From positions 1 to 22,748 of the forward strand of contig CAKSEE010000044.1 in the NCBI GenBank assembly GCA_934446455.1: a stretch of 22,748 bases of DNA, in the 5' to 3' direction. This document shows, one piece after another, positions 14,148 through 22,673 of this stretch; the stretch's first letter is position 1, and each line of letters begins with the position of its first letter. The position numbers and the translations under genes were made by a program. Under the pieces are notes generated by a model. The model made no database searches. It was not told where the DNA came from and saw only the letters and a program-made list of their open reading frames with translations. Source of the stretch: an uncultured Oscillospiraceae bacterium. GTDB taxonomy: Bacteria > Bacillota > Clostridia > Oscillospirales > Ruminococcaceae.

Positions 14148-14678
14148 ATGGAAAACGAGAATCTTGGCTGCCTGCACGTTATCTGCGGCAGCGGAAAGGG
14201 CAAGACCTCCGCCGCTATGGGAATGGCGCTGCGCGCGGCGGGAGCGGGGCTGCGCGTGCATATAGCGCAGTTCCTGAAGGACGGGACAAGCGGCGAGATA
14301 AGCGCGCTTAAGCGCCCCGGCGTGACAACGGCTGCGGTAAGCGGGCATTACGGCTTTACATGGCAGCTCACCGAAAGCGAGCGGCAGCAGCTCACGCGCG
14401 AACACAACGCGCTGCTGAGCGGCGCGCTTGCGTTTATGCAGGGCGGCGGACTGCTTGTCCTTGACGAGCTTGCCGCGGCGTATAACGAGGGGCTGCTCGA
14501 CAGGCGGCTTGCGCAGCGCGTGCTTGCCGCGCGCAGGGAATACGCGTGCGAGGTGGTTGTAACAGGCCGCGACCCCGCTCGGGAGTTACTTGACGGGGCA
14601 GACTATATAAGCGAGATAGCCTGCGTGCGTCACCCGTACGAGCGCGGGCAGCAGGCAAGGCGCGGGATAGAATTCTGA
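14148..14678 (+). CDS. Corrinoid adenosyltransferase (BtuR/CobO/CobP family)
   Basis: The family transfers the adenosyl group of ATP to reduced cob(I)alamin, making adenosylcobalamin. The 176-residue protein has the P-loop GSGKGKT (14-20) after CLHVIC, followed by AAMGMALRAAGAGLRVHIAQFLK, the Walker-B-like LLVLDELAAAYNEGLL, VTGRDPARELLDGADYISEI and the C-terminal HPYERGQQARRGIEF, all typical in order. No cobalamin synthesis or B12 riboswitch is visible nearby; the leader is only about 34 bases. It may serve imported corrinoids. ldhA follows after 61 bases, possibly on the same transcript. Confidence 0.92.
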   Translation: MENENLGCLHVICGSGKGKTSAAMGMALRAAGAGLRVHIAQFLKDGTSGEISALKRPGVTTAAVSGHYGFTWQLTESERQQLTREHNALLSGALAFMQGGGLLVLDELAAAYNEGLLDRRLAQRVLAARREYACEVVVTGRDPARELLDGADYISEIACVRHPYERGQQARRGIEF

Positions 14679-14698
14679 CCGCGCGCGGATAATTTGCG

Positions 14699-14743
14699 CC
14701 ATGCCGCTAACACTATTCCAAACGGAAAGGAGAAGCGGCATGG
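14699..14743 (+). promoter_or_regulatory. Start-codon-masking inverted repeat of ldhA
   Basis: CCATGCCGCT (14699-14708) and AGCGGCATGG (14734-14743) are a perfect ten-base inverted repeat. The 3' arm contains the ldhA start ATG (14740-14742), and the 25-base loop carries its ribosome site AAAGGAG (14726-14732). In mRNA this would leave the Shine-Dalgarno exposed but hide the start codon, so translation could be switchable. The repeat could alternatively be a DNA operator. Confidence 0.7.
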
Positions 14744-15732
14744 AATCTGTTGCATTTTTTGACACGAAGCCCTACGACCGCGAGTGGTTCGACAGGCTTA
14801 ACAAGAATTATGAGATACGCTATTTCGACGGCAGGCTGCGCCCCGAAAACGCCGTGCTTACCGCGGGGTGCGGCGCAGTGTGCGCGTTTGTGAACGACAA
14901 TATCAACGCGCACACGCTGGATATACTTGCAAAGCAGGGCGTGCGTGTGATAGCGCTGCGGTGCGCGGGCTACAACAATGTGGACGTCGCCGCCGCGTAC
15001 GAGCGGGGCATAACGGTGCTGCGCGTACCTGCGTATTCACCCTACGCCGTGGCTGAACACGCCATGGGGCTGCTGCTGGCGCTCAACCGCAGGATACCGC
15101 GCGCCTATATCCGCACGCGCGACTTTAATTTCAGTCTTGTGGGGCTTATGGGGTTCGATATGCACGGCAAGACGGCGGGCGTTATCGGCACGGGCAGGAT
15201 AGGCAGGGTGTTTATAGACATCTGCCGCGGCTTTGGCATGAACGTCGTCGCGCACGACCCCTACCCCGTGCAGGAAGGCGGCATTGAATATGTATCGCGC
15301 GAGGAGCTTTTCCGCCGCGCGGACGTTATCTCGCTGCACTGCCCGCTGACGGACGGCACGCGCTACATCATAAACGACGAGGCGATCTCTCTTATGAAGC
15401 GCGGCGCGCTTATCGTCAACACTTCGCGCGGGCGGCTTATCGACAGCGAGGCGCTGCTGCGCGCCCTCAACGAAAAGCGCATAGGCGGCGCGGCGCTCGA
15501 CGTGTACGAGGAGGAGAGCGGGCTTTTCTTCGAGGACAACTCCGACAGGATAGTGACCGACGAGGTGCTGTCCGTGCTTGTAAACCGCCCCAACGTCATC
15601 ATTACCTCGCATCAGGCGTTTTTTACCGAGGAGGCAATGCACAACATCGCCGAGGAAACGCTCGCTAATCTTGACGCGTTCTTTGCCGGAGCGCCGCTGC
15701 AGAACGAGGTTAAGGCAGCGCCGCGCAAATAG
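14740..15732 (+). CDS. ldhA: D-lactate dehydrogenase (D-2-hydroxyacid dehydrogenase family)
   Basis: The enzyme interconverts pyruvate and D-lactate with NADH, a fermentative way to recycle NAD. The 330-residue protein has the Rossmann motif GVIGTGRIGRVF and the catalytic set Arg230 in TSRG, Glu259 in DVYEEE and His291 in TSHQAFF, spaced as in known D-lactate dehydrogenases (29 and 32 residues). GLFFEDNS after the glutamate is typical of fermentative LdhA. ATG 14740 follows AAAGGAG; an upstream in-frame ATG at 14701 lies in the other arm of the hairpin and would add 13 odd residues. Other D-2-hydroxyacid substrates remain possible. Confidence 0.92.
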   Translation: MESVAFFDTKPYDREWFDRLNKNYEIRYFDGRLRPENAVLTAGCGAVCAFVNDNINAHTLDILAKQGVRVIALRCAGYNNVDVAAAYERGITVLRVPAYSPYAVAEHAMGLLLALNRRIPRAYIRTRDFNFSLVGLMGFDMHGKTAGVIGTGRIGRVFIDICRGFGMNVVAHDPYPVQEGGIEYVSREELFRRADVISLHCPLTDGTRYIINDEAISLMKRGALIVNTSRGRLIDSEALLRALNEKRIGGAALDVYEEESGLFFEDNSDRIVTDEVLSVLVNRPNVIITSHQAFFTEEAMHNIAEETLANLDAFFAGAPLQNEVKAAPRK

Positions 15733-15752
15733 CGGCTTATGCGGCGCTGCCT
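15713..15752 (+). terminator. ldhA terminator overlapping its stop codon
   Basis: AGGCAGCGCCGC (15713-15724), still inside the coding region, pairs perfectly over twelve bases with GCGGCGCTGCCT (15741-15752) after the stop codon at 15730-15732. The following CAAAAGATTTT is a weak U-tract, so termination may be incomplete. Confidence 0.65.
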
Positions 15753-15803
15753 CAAAAGATTTTGACAGTTGCAAAACTTTTGTAGCATAACGCCTGTTGC
15801 GTA

Positions 15804-15832
15804 TTGACAGAATCCCCGAATAATGTTATAAT
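15804..15832 (+). promoter_or_regulatory. Consensus sigma-A promoter of the chemoreceptor gene
   Basis: TTGACA (15804-15809) and TATAAT (15827-15832) are both perfect and 17 bases apart. The start is expected near 15839. No sigma-D-type motility promoter is seen. Confidence 0.85.
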
Positions 15833-15842
15833 GTCATCATAA

Positions 15843-15875
15843 GGCGAAAATCGCCGCAGGGAGGACGCTCCCTGC
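15843..15875 (+). promoter_or_regulatory. Two adjacent hairpins before the chemoreceptor ribosome site
   Basis: GGCG-AAAAT-CGCC (15843-15855) is directly followed by the perfect GCAGGGAG-GACG-CTCCCTGC (15856-15875). AAAAAGGAG, the ribosome site, begins immediately after. The predicted transcript starts about four bases before the first hairpin. Confidence 0.6.
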
Positions 15876-15890
15876 AAAAAGGAGAATGAC

Positions 15891-17396
15891 ATGAGCAACG
15901 AGGATTTTTTTAAGAAGAACGAGGCGGAGGTAGGCCGCCTGATGTGCAGGGTTCTGCTGGGGATAACGCTTGTGTTTCCCGTGTTTTTTCTGATGTCTGG
16001 ACTCGGGATATTCAAGATAACGATATCCGAGCTTCTGGTGCTTACGCCGATAGGAGTGTTATGCACGGTGTCGCCCATGGTGCTTTACAAGCTCAGGGTA
16101 CCGTCGGGATTCATCAAATACTACAGCATTATCGCGGTGGCGGTGGTTATAGCGCTCATGGCGAGCAACGCGCACGTCGGCATTTACATGACGTATCTGC
16201 TGGCGCTTGCGCTCAGCTGCCTGTACTTCGACAGGAAGTTCACGGCGTTTGCGGCTGTTATAGGCTTTGTGGCAATGGTTATTGCGGTGTGGTTCCGCTC
16301 GGGCTCGGCGGACCTTGGCGACCGCACCCGCGTGAGCTGGTTCATAGCGTACACGCTTGGCTATACCATGGAGTACGCCGCGATGTCGGCGGTGTTCACA
16401 GCGCTTGCGGGCAGGGCGAGAAAGCTGCTGCTGAACCTGCACAGCTCAGAGCGCGTAAAGGCGATACTCGACAACTGCGGCGCGGCTTCTGAGAAGCTCT
16501 CTGGGCTTATCTCGAACCTGAGCGGCGCTATCAGCGACACCTCTGAAAACAACCTGCGTATTGAGAAAGAAGCCGAAAGCACCATGCAGGGCTGCGAGAA
16601 CACGCTTGAACACGTCAGGGCGACAAGCGCGGACATAAGCAGCATGGACAGGCTTATGAGCGAAGCGCTCACGCAGACGGAGAGCATGGCCGGCATAGCG
16701 GAGCAGTCCTACAGCAAGAGCCGCAGCTACATAGACATAATGGAGCGCGCGGCGGGCGCTATGGAGCAGATAGGCAGCTCGGGCCGCGAGATTCGCGGCA
16801 GGATAGACAGCCTTGGCGAGTGCGTGCGCGAGATAGCGCAGTTCTCGGGGACTATCGACGACATTGCCGAGCAGACCCACATTCTCGCGCTCAACGCTTC
16901 GATAGAAGCGGCGCGCGCGGGAGAACACGGCAGGGGGTTCGCTGTGGTGGCTTCGCAGGTGAGAACGCTTGCCGCTGCAAGCCGCCGTGCAACGCAGAGC
17001 ATTTCCGAGCAGATAGACCGCATGAGCGACAGCATGAAGCAGACCCGCGAGGCTGCGGCGCAGAATGAGAAAAAGGTAGCCGAGGGCATAGGCGAGATAA
17101 ACCTTGCGCAGAGCGAGGCGCGCGAAATGCTGGAGCTTCAGTCGCGCTCCAATGAAACAATGCTTGCAACGCAAAAGAACATAAAGGAGAGCGCGGGCTG
17201 CCAGGCGAAGGTCGCGGATTCCGCCGCGGGCATGGAGGGCGTAGCAAGGGGCTCTATGGAGCAGGTGCGCGCTATCCGCAGCGCAATAGACCGCCAGAAG
17301 GAGCTTGTAGGGCGCATGGAACAGGCGTTCGCGGAGGTTTCGGGCATATCCGAGAGCCTGCTTGAAATAAGCACGGGCGGTGCAGTGGCTCAGTAA
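15891..17396 (+). CDS. Methyl-accepting chemotaxis-type receptor with six membrane helices
   Basis: The 501-residue protein has about six hydrophobic segments in residues 18-172 and no evident extracellular Cache or four-helix domain. It then has a long cytoplasmic methyl-accepting helical hairpin. The conserved tip lies around residues 320-360, with EQTHILALN at 327-335 (His where Asn is usual), [18 protein letters not shown], and heptad-rich Glu/Gln segments on either side that could be methylated. It should couple to CheA/CheW. The integral-membrane sensor suggests a membrane-located or small permeant signal. No other chemotaxis or flagellar gene is near. It stands as a single-gene unit with its own promoter and terminator. 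Confidence 0.9.
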   Translation: MSNEDFFKKNEAEVGRLMCRVLLGITLVFPVFFLMSGLGIFKITISELLVLTPIGVLCTVSPMVLYKLRVPSGFIKYYSIIAVAVVIALMASNAHVGIYMTYLLALALSCLYFDRKFTAFAAVIGFVAMVIAVWFRSGSADLGDRTRVSWFIAYTLGYTMEYAAMSAVFTALAGRARKLLLNLHSSERVKAILDNCGAASEKLSGLISNLSGAISDTSENNLRIEKEAESTMQGCENTLEHVRATSADISSMDRLMSEALTQTESMAGIAEQSYSKSRSYIDIMERAAGAMEQIGSSGREIRGRIDSLGECVREIAQFSGTIDDIAEQTHILALNASIEAARAGEHGRGFAVVASQVRTLAAASRRATQSISEQIDRMSDSMKQTREAAAQNEKKVAEGIGEINLAQSEAREMLELQSRSNETMLATQKNIKESAGCQAKVADSAAGMEGVARGSMEQVRAIRSAIDRQKELVGRMEQAFAEVSGISESLLEISTGGAVAQ

Positions 17397-17421
17397 CAGG
17401 CGCTGCACGATATACAGACTC

Positions 17422-17449
17422 AGCCCCCTGCATTGAGCAGGGGGCTTTT
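17422..17449 (+). terminator. Intrinsic terminator of the chemoreceptor gene
   Basis: AGCCCCCTGC (17422-17431) pairs with GCAGGGGGCT (17437-17446) around a five-base loop, followed by a short T-run to 17449. Confidence 0.88.
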
Positions 17450-17511
17450 GGTCGAAATCAACAAAAATCCTGCCGAAATGTGAAAAATACGTAAAAACAC
17501 GGCGCAGACGG

Positions 17512-17540
17512 TTGATTTTTGCGGCAGGGTATTGTATAAT
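17512..17540 (+). promoter_or_regulatory. Sigma-A promoter of the M23 peptidase gene
   Basis: TTGATT (17512-17517) and TATAAT (17535-17540) are 17 bases apart. A hairpin TGCGG-TTTTTT-CCGCA (17557-17572) lies about ten bases after the expected start point. Confidence 0.8.
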
Positions 17541-17556
17541 TATGATGTATGGTAAA

Positions 17557-17572
17557 TGCGGTTTTTTCCGCA
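17557..17572 (+). promoter_or_regulatory. Leader hairpin of the M23 peptidase gene
   Basis: TGCGG and CCGCA form a five-base-pair stem around six T, between the promoter and the AAAGGGTGAT ribosome site. It is the weakest of the leader hairpins in this window. Confidence 0.4.
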
Positions 17573-17608
17573 GACAGATAAAAGGCGTTTACAAAGGGTG
17601 ATACATAC

Positions 17609-18946
17609 ATGGGGAAAAATAAGGCGTTTCACAGGGCGATGGCGGCTGTGCTTTGCGCGGCGGCTGTACTTATGGGGGGAATAGCGGTCTCGGGGACTTC
17701 CGGCACGGACTACGACTCGCAGATAGCGCAGAAGGAAGCCGAAATCGAGAAGATGCAGAAGGAGAACGACGCACGTCAGGCTGAGATAGACGGCTACAGC
17801 GGCGACATCAACGAAAACGAGCAGATGATATCGCTCATATCCTCGCAGATAGACAGCGTGAAGTCTGAGATAATCGCTCAGAATCAGCTTATCGACATTA
17901 AGCAGGCCGACATAGACAAAAAGGGCGAGGAGATAGCAAAGGTAGAGCAGGACATAGCCGACAAGGAGGAGGAAATACGCAAAAAGCGCCTTGAAATAGA
18001 GGAGCTTAGCGCCGAGAACGACGACAACCTTGCAAAGTTCTCAAAGCTCGCGCGCGTGCTGTACATGAACAACTCCTCCGACACGATACCGCTTTTAAGC
18101 GGCTCGGACGACTGGTACAACTTCTTTGTATACAGCGACGTTATCCGCAATATTTCGGGTCAGAACATGGAGTTCATGCAGACGCTTCTCGCCAACATAA
18201 AGTCGCAGGAGAACATGATAAGCGACCTTAACAATGAGATAGCAGACCTCGAAAACGACAAGAAGGACCTCGAAAACTCCAAGACAAAGCTTGAGGAGGA
18301 AAAGGCGTCGTTCGAGAGCGAAAAGGCAAGGCTTGAAACCGACCAGCAGGACAAGTACACAAATCTCTACAATGTATCCGCCGTGAACGAATCGCTGCTA
18401 AACAGGGTAGCGTCGCTTGAGTACGCCAAGAGCGCCACGGACGAGCTTATAGAAGAAGCCAACCGCGAGATAGAAGCGCTCGTGCGCAAAAAGCAGGCTG
18501 AGAACTCCGGGCAGACGGTGTATTCCACCGACGGGTTCAGATGGCCGCTTGACAGCAGATTCCAGATGATTACGACCTATTTCGGACCCGACTACCTTAA
18601 CGGCAAATACCGCAACCACTACGGCATAGACGTTGGCAACGCGGGCATAGGCGGGCAGAATATCTACGCGGCGCAGTCGGGTACGGTAATTACGGCGTAC
18701 AACGACGGCTCATGGCACGGCGGCTACGGCAACTACGTCGTTATCGACCACGGCGCGGGTATTTCCACGCTTTACGCGCATTGCTATGCAACGACCGTTT
18801 ACGAGGGGCAGGTTGTAAACAAGGGCGACATTATCGGCTACGTCGGCACGACGGGCTGGTCCACGGGCAACCACCTGCATTTCGAGGTGCGCGTCGACGG
18901 TACGGCTACCGACCCGCTCGGCTACGCTTACGAGTATATCGATTAA
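17609..18946 (+). CDS. Murein hydrolase activator-type M23 peptidase with coiled coil
   Basis: The 445-residue secreted protein has a basic start and a hydrophobic segment (about 10-30), consistent with a signal peptide or anchor. A long coiled coil rich in Glu, Lys and Asp follows (about 38-295), then an M23 metallopeptidase domain. Zinc ligands are His337 and Asp341 (HYGID) and His424; His391 (YAH) and His422 (HLHFEV) complete the LytM-type active site, so the enzyme should be active. This EnvC/PcsB-like layout is typical of cell-separation peptidoglycan hydrolases that are often gated by FtsEX; no ftsEX is present here. It has its own promoter and strong terminator. Confidence 0.93.
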   Translation: MGKNKAFHRAMAAVLCAAAVLMGGIAVSGTSGTDYDSQIAQKEAEIEKMQKENDARQAEIDGYSGDINENEQMISLISSQIDSVKSEIIAQNQLIDIKQADIDKKGEEIAKVEQDIADKEEEIRKKRLEIEELSAENDDNLAKFSKLARVLYMNNSSDTIPLLSGSDDWYNFFVYSDVIRNISGQNMEFMQTLLANIKSQENMISDLNNEIADLENDKKDLENSKTKLEEEKASFESEKARLETDQQDKYTNLYNVSAVNESLLNRVASLEYAKSATDELIEEANREIEALVRKKQAENSGQTVYSTDGFRWPLDSRFQMITTYFGPDYLNGKYRNHYGIDVGNAGIGGQNIYAAQSGTVITAYNDGSWHGGYGNYVVIDHGAGISTLYAHCYATTVYEGQVVNKGDIIGYVGTTGWSTGNHLHFEVRVDGTATDPLGYAYEYID

Positions 18947-18953
18947 ACCACGA

Positions 18954-18984
18954 CCGCCTGCGGCTTTCCGCAGGCGGCTTTTTT
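18954..18984 (+). terminator. Strong intrinsic terminator of the M23 peptidase gene
   Basis: CCGCCTGCGG (18954-18963) pairs perfectly with CCGCAGGCGG (18968-18977) around a CTTT loop, followed by C and six T (18979-18984). Confidence 0.95.
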
Positions 18985-19060
18985 GTGCCTTTTGCCATAA
19001 AACAGCGTAAAATACTGCGTTAAAATTTACAGAAAACTGCTTGTTTTCCTGTTAATAATC

Positions 19061-19089
19061 TTTACAAAACGCGCGAAAAATAGTATAAT
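19061..19089 (+). promoter_or_regulatory. Sigma-A promoter of the ABC exporter operon
   Basis: TTTACA (19061-19066) and TATAAT (19084-19089) are 17 bases apart. The start would be near 19096, only about 14 bases before the first ATG. Confidence 0.82.
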
Positions 19090-19109
19090 AACCGTGTACG
19101 ACTAAAAAA

Positions 19110-20864
19110 ATGGGGGTATTGATTTTGCTTCGTTTGGCAAGATACTTAAAGGACTTCAGGCTGCACGTTTCGCTGGGACCTGCGTGCAAGCTGGTTGAGG
19201 CGATATTCGAGCTTATCGTGCCGCTTGTAATGGCGCAGATAATCGACACGGGCATTGCAGACGGCGACAGGAGCTACATCATAAGCAGGGGAATCGTGCT
19301 GATTATTCTTGCGGTGTGCGGACTGTCGTCCACGCTTGTATGCCAGTACATGGCGTCGGTGGCGTCGCAGGGCGTTGGCACAAAGCTGCGCGCGGACCTG
19401 TACGCGCACATAAACTCGCTTTCCTACAGGGAGATAGACCGCATAGGCACGCCCGCGCTTGTAACGCGCATTTCAAACGATGTAAACCAGATACAGACGG
19501 CGGTTGCAATGCTTATCCGCCTTGTGGTGCGCGCGCCGTTCCTCGTTGTGGGCGCAGCTGTCATGGCGTTCACTATAGACGCAAAGCTCGCGCTGATATT
19601 TGTCGGCGCTATGATAGCGATAGTTGGCGTTATGTACCCGATAATGACGGCGACCGTAAAGCTCTTCAAAAAGCAGCAGACCTCGCTCGACGGCATTTCG
19701 CGCATTACCCGCGAGAACCTTTCGGGCGTGCGCGTGGTGCGCGCGTTCTCACGCGGGGAATACGAAACGCAGCGCTTTGACGACACCGCGGAGGAATACC
19801 GCAAATACGCCGTAAAGGCGGGCAGGATAAACGCGCTGCTCAACCCCGCTATCTTTATCGTGGTGAACGTCGCGTATCTCCTTATCGTGTGGCTCGGCGG
19901 CATTTCGGTGAACGTTGACGGGCTTACGCAGGGTAAGGTGATCGCGCTTGTAAACTACATGACGCAGATATCTCTCGCGCTTGTAGTAGTAGCGAACCTT
20001 GTCGGCATATTCACGAAAGCGGCGGCTTCCGCCTCGCGTATAAACGAGGTGTTCGACATGAAGCCGTCGATAGTCGGCGCGCAGACCGATCCCGCAGAGG
20101 ATGCTTCCGCGCCCGCGGTGGAGTTTTCGGGCGTGTCGTTCTCCTATAACGGCGGCGAAAACTCGCTCGAGGACATCACGTTTTCGCTTAAGAGAGGGCA
20201 GACCCTCGGCATTATCGGCGGCACCGGCTCGGGCAAAACAACGCTCGTGAACCTTTTGTGCCGTTTTTACGACGCGGACGGCGGCGTTATCCGCGTAAAC
20301 GGCGCGGACGTAAAGCGCTTCACCACCGGAACGCTGCGCAGGCGCATTGCGGTAGTCCCGCAGAAAACCGAGCTTCTGAGCGGCTCGCTGCGCGAGAACA
20401 TGACGCTCGGCAGAAGCGATATCTCCGACGAGCAGATACAGAAGGCGCTTGCGACCGCGCAGGCAAAGGAGTTCACCGACAAGCTTGACGGCGGGCTTGA
20501 CGCGCGCATTTTACAGGGCGGCAAGAACCTTTCGGGCGGGCAGAAGCAGCGCCTGACGATAGCGCGCGCCATAGCGCAGTCGCCCGAGATACTTATACTT
20601 GACGACAGCGCGAGCGCGCTCGACTATGCAACGGACGCGAACCTGCGCCGCGCGATAAAGGAGCAGACCGACATGACGGTAGTTATCGTGTCGCAGCGCG
20701 CAAACTCCATACGCCACGCAGACTTAATCATCTGCCTTGACGACGGGCGCGCGGCAGGCATGGGCACACACGCGCAGCTTTTGCGGGAGTGCGCGGTGTA
20801 CCACGAAATATGCGCAACGCAGTATTCCGAGCAGGAGCTGCTCGAGCAGGAAAGCGAGGGATAA
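19110..20864 (+). CDS. ABC exporter half-transporter, degenerate-site subunit
   Basis: The 584-residue protein is a type IV ABC exporter half: six membrane helices (to about residue 310) followed by a nucleotide-binding domain. Walker A GGTGSGKT (370-377) and the signature LSGGQ (474-478) are canonical. The catalytic glutamate after Walker B is Asp499 (LILDDSAS), and the switch histidine is Gln529 (VSQRANS). This is the pattern of the degenerate partner in heterodimeric exporters such as BmrC, LmrC or TM287. ATG 19110 has no ribosome site; TTG 19125, preceded by GGGGGT at good spacing, is a serious alternative start giving MLRLARYLKDF. Four bases separate it from the partner gene. The substrate is unknown. 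Confidence 0.94.
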   Translation: MGVLILLRLARYLKDFRLHVSLGPACKLVEAIFELIVPLVMAQIIDTGIADGDRSYIISRGIVLIILAVCGLSSTLVCQYMASVASQGVGTKLRADLYAHINSLSYREIDRIGTPALVTRISNDVNQIQTAVAMLIRLVVRAPFLVVGAAVMAFTIDAKLALIFVGAMIAIVGVMYPIMTATVKLFKKQQTSLDGISRITRENLSGVRVVRAFSRGEYETQRFDDTAEEYRKYAVKAGRINALLNPAIFIVVNVAYLLIVWLGGISVNVDGLTQGKVIALVNYMTQISLALVVVANLVGIFTKAAASASRINEVFDMKPSIVGAQTDPAEDASAPAVEFSGVSFSYNGGENSLEDITFSLKRGQTLGIIGGTGSGKTTLVNLLCRFYDADGGVIRVNGADVKRFTTGTLRRRIAVVPQKTELLSGSLRENMTLGRSDISDEQIQKALATAQAKEFTDKLDGGLDARILQGGKNLSGGQKQRLTIARAIAQSPEILILDDSASALDYATDANLRRAIKEQTDMTVVIVSQRANSIRHADLIICLDDGRAAGMGTHAQLLRECAVYHEICATQYSEQELLEQESEG

Positions 20865-20868
20865 CGAG

Positions 20869-22626
20869 ATGGCTGCTTCAAACAAAAAGGGCGCTTTAGG
20901 GCGCATATTAAAATACGTAAAGCCGCAGCTGTGGCTTGTTGCGGCGGCGCTTGTGTGCGCAGCGGGAAGCGTGCTGCTGTCGCTTTACACCACCGTGCTT
21001 ATAGGCAGGGCGGTAGACTGCATAGGCGAGGGTTCTGCGGACATTGAAAAAATGACGCCCATTCTCGTGACCATTGCGATAGTGATACCCGTTGTGGCTG
21101 TGCTGCAATGGCTCATGTACTTCACCACCAACATCATCACGCACAAAACCGTAAAGGACCTGCGCACCGACGCGTTCAGGTGCATACAGAAGCTGCCGCT
21201 TGCCTACATCGATGTAAACGCGCACGGCGACGTCATCTCGCGCGTTGTAAACGACGTTGACGCGGTAAGCGAGGGACTTCTTCAGGGTTTTCAGCAGCTT
21301 TTCACGGGCGTTGTCACGATAATAGGCACGCTGTGCTTTATGGTGGCGCTCAACTGGCAGATAACGCTTGTAGTCGTATGTATAACGCCCCTTTCGTTCG
21401 CGGTGGCGGCCGTTATATCAAAGCTCTGCTTCAACAAGTTTAAGGAGCAGTCGCGCATTAAGGGCGAGCTTACGGGCTATATCGACGAGCATATCGGCGG
21501 GCAGCGGCTCGTAAAGGCGTTCGGGTTCGAGCGCCACACGGAGGAGGAGTTCGGCGAGATAAACGAGCGGCTTAACGTATGCGGCGTGCGCGCGCAGTTC
21601 TACTCCGCGCTCACGAATCCCTCCACCCGCTTTGTAAACTCGCTCGTGTACGCCGGCGTCGGCGTATTCGGCGCGCTTAAGACTGCGGCGGGCATTGCAA
21701 GCGGCAACCTTGCGTTCACCGTGGGCGACCTGTCCTGCTTTTTGCAGTACGCAAACCAGTATACAAAGCCGTTCAACGAGATTTCGGGCGTTGTAACGGA
21801 GCTTCAGAACGCGCTTGCTTCCGCGGGACGCGTGTTCGCGCTTATAGACGAGCCCGCAGAGGTTTCCGACGAGAACGGCAGGACCCTTGCCCACTGCGAC
21901 GGCCGCGTGGAGCTTGACAGCGTGTCGTTCTCCTACGTCCCCGACAAGCCGCTTATCGAGGGACTGTCGCTTTCCGTAAGGAGCGGCCAGCACATTGCGA
22001 TAGTAGGTCCCACGGGCTGCGGCAAAACCACGCTCATAAACCTGCTCATGCGCTTTTACGACGTGTGCGGCGGCGAGATACGGGTAAGCGGCGAGCCGAT
22101 AAGGGAGCTTAAGCGCAGCAGCCTGCGCTCGGGCTTTGGCATTGTTTTGCAGGAAACGTGGATATTCAAGGGCACGGTGCGCGACAACATAGCCTACGGC
22201 AAGCCCGACGCCACGCTTGAGGAGATAGTGGAGGCAGCGAAGCAGGCGCACGCGCACAGCTTTATAAAGCGCCTGCCGCAGGGCTACGACACGGTCATAA
22301 CCGACGGCGGCGATCTTTCGCAGGGGCAGAAGCAGCTGCTGAGCATTGCGAGAATAATGCTCTCCCTGCCGCCCATGCTGATACTCGACGAGGCTACGTC
22401 GAGCATAGACACGCGCACCGAAATGCGCATACAAAGCGCGTTCGACCACATGATGAAAGGACGCACGAGCTTTGTCGTGGCGCACAGGCTCTCGACGATA
22501 CGCGAGGCGGACTGCATTCTCGTAATGAAGTCGGGGCATATCGTAGAGCAGGGTACGCACAGCGAGCTTATGGCGAAAAACGGCTTCTATGCTGAGCTTA
22601 TCAATAGCCGTCAGGCGAATGTTTGA
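20869..22626 (+). CDS. ABC exporter half-transporter, consensus-site subunit
   Basis: The 585-residue partner has six membrane helices and a nucleotide-binding domain. Walker A is GPTGCGKT (380-387), Walker B ends in Asp507 with catalytic Glu508 (LILDEATSSID), and the switch histidine is His539 (VAHRLS). Its signature is LSQGQ (483-487) rather than LSGGQ. That variant signature would face the Walker site of the upstream subunit, so the heterodimer has one active and one degenerate ATP site. ATG 20869 follows GAGGG; the frame is open further upstream but overlaps the previous gene. BmrD, LmrD and TM288 are functional parallels. Multidrug or lipid export is likely; the substrate is not shown. 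Confidence 0.95.
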   Translation: MAASNKKGALGRILKYVKPQLWLVAAALVCAAGSVLLSLYTTVLIGRAVDCIGEGSADIEKMTPILVTIAIVIPVVAVLQWLMYFTTNIITHKTVKDLRTDAFRCIQKLPLAYIDVNAHGDVISRVVNDVDAVSEGLLQGFQQLFTGVVTIIGTLCFMVALNWQITLVVVCITPLSFAVAAVISKLCFNKFKEQSRIKGELTGYIDEHIGGQRLVKAFGFERHTEEEFGEINERLNVCGVRAQFYSALTNPSTRFVNSLVYAGVGVFGALKTAAGIASGNLAFTVGDLSCFLQYANQYTKPFNEISGVVTELQNALASAGRVFALIDEPAEVSDENGRTLAHCDGRVELDSVSFSYVPDKPLIEGLSLSVRSGQHIAIVGPTGCGKTTLINLLMRFYDVCGGEIRVSGEPIRELKRSSLRSGFGIVLQETWIFKGTVRDNIAYGKPDATLEEIVEAAKQAHAHSFIKRLPQGYDTVITDGGDLSQGQKQLLSIARIMLSLPPMLILDEATSSIDTRTEMRIQSAFDHMMKGRTSFVVAHRLSTIREADCILVMKSGHIVEQGTHSELMAKNGFYAELINSRQANV

Positions 22627-22644
22627 TACAAGATGATACAAAAA

Positions 22645-22673
22645 GACCCCCGCATTTCAACAATGCGGGGGTC
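22645..22673 (+). terminator. Terminator hairpin of the ABC operon, 3' U-tract missing on plus strand
   Basis: GACCCCCGCAT (22645-22655) pairs over eleven bases with ATGCGGGGGTC (22663-22673). Five A precede it, so it is complete as a terminator on the minus strand. On the plus strand repeat copy D begins at once and no T-run follows. This mirrors the left hairpin at copy C. Confidence 0.8.
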
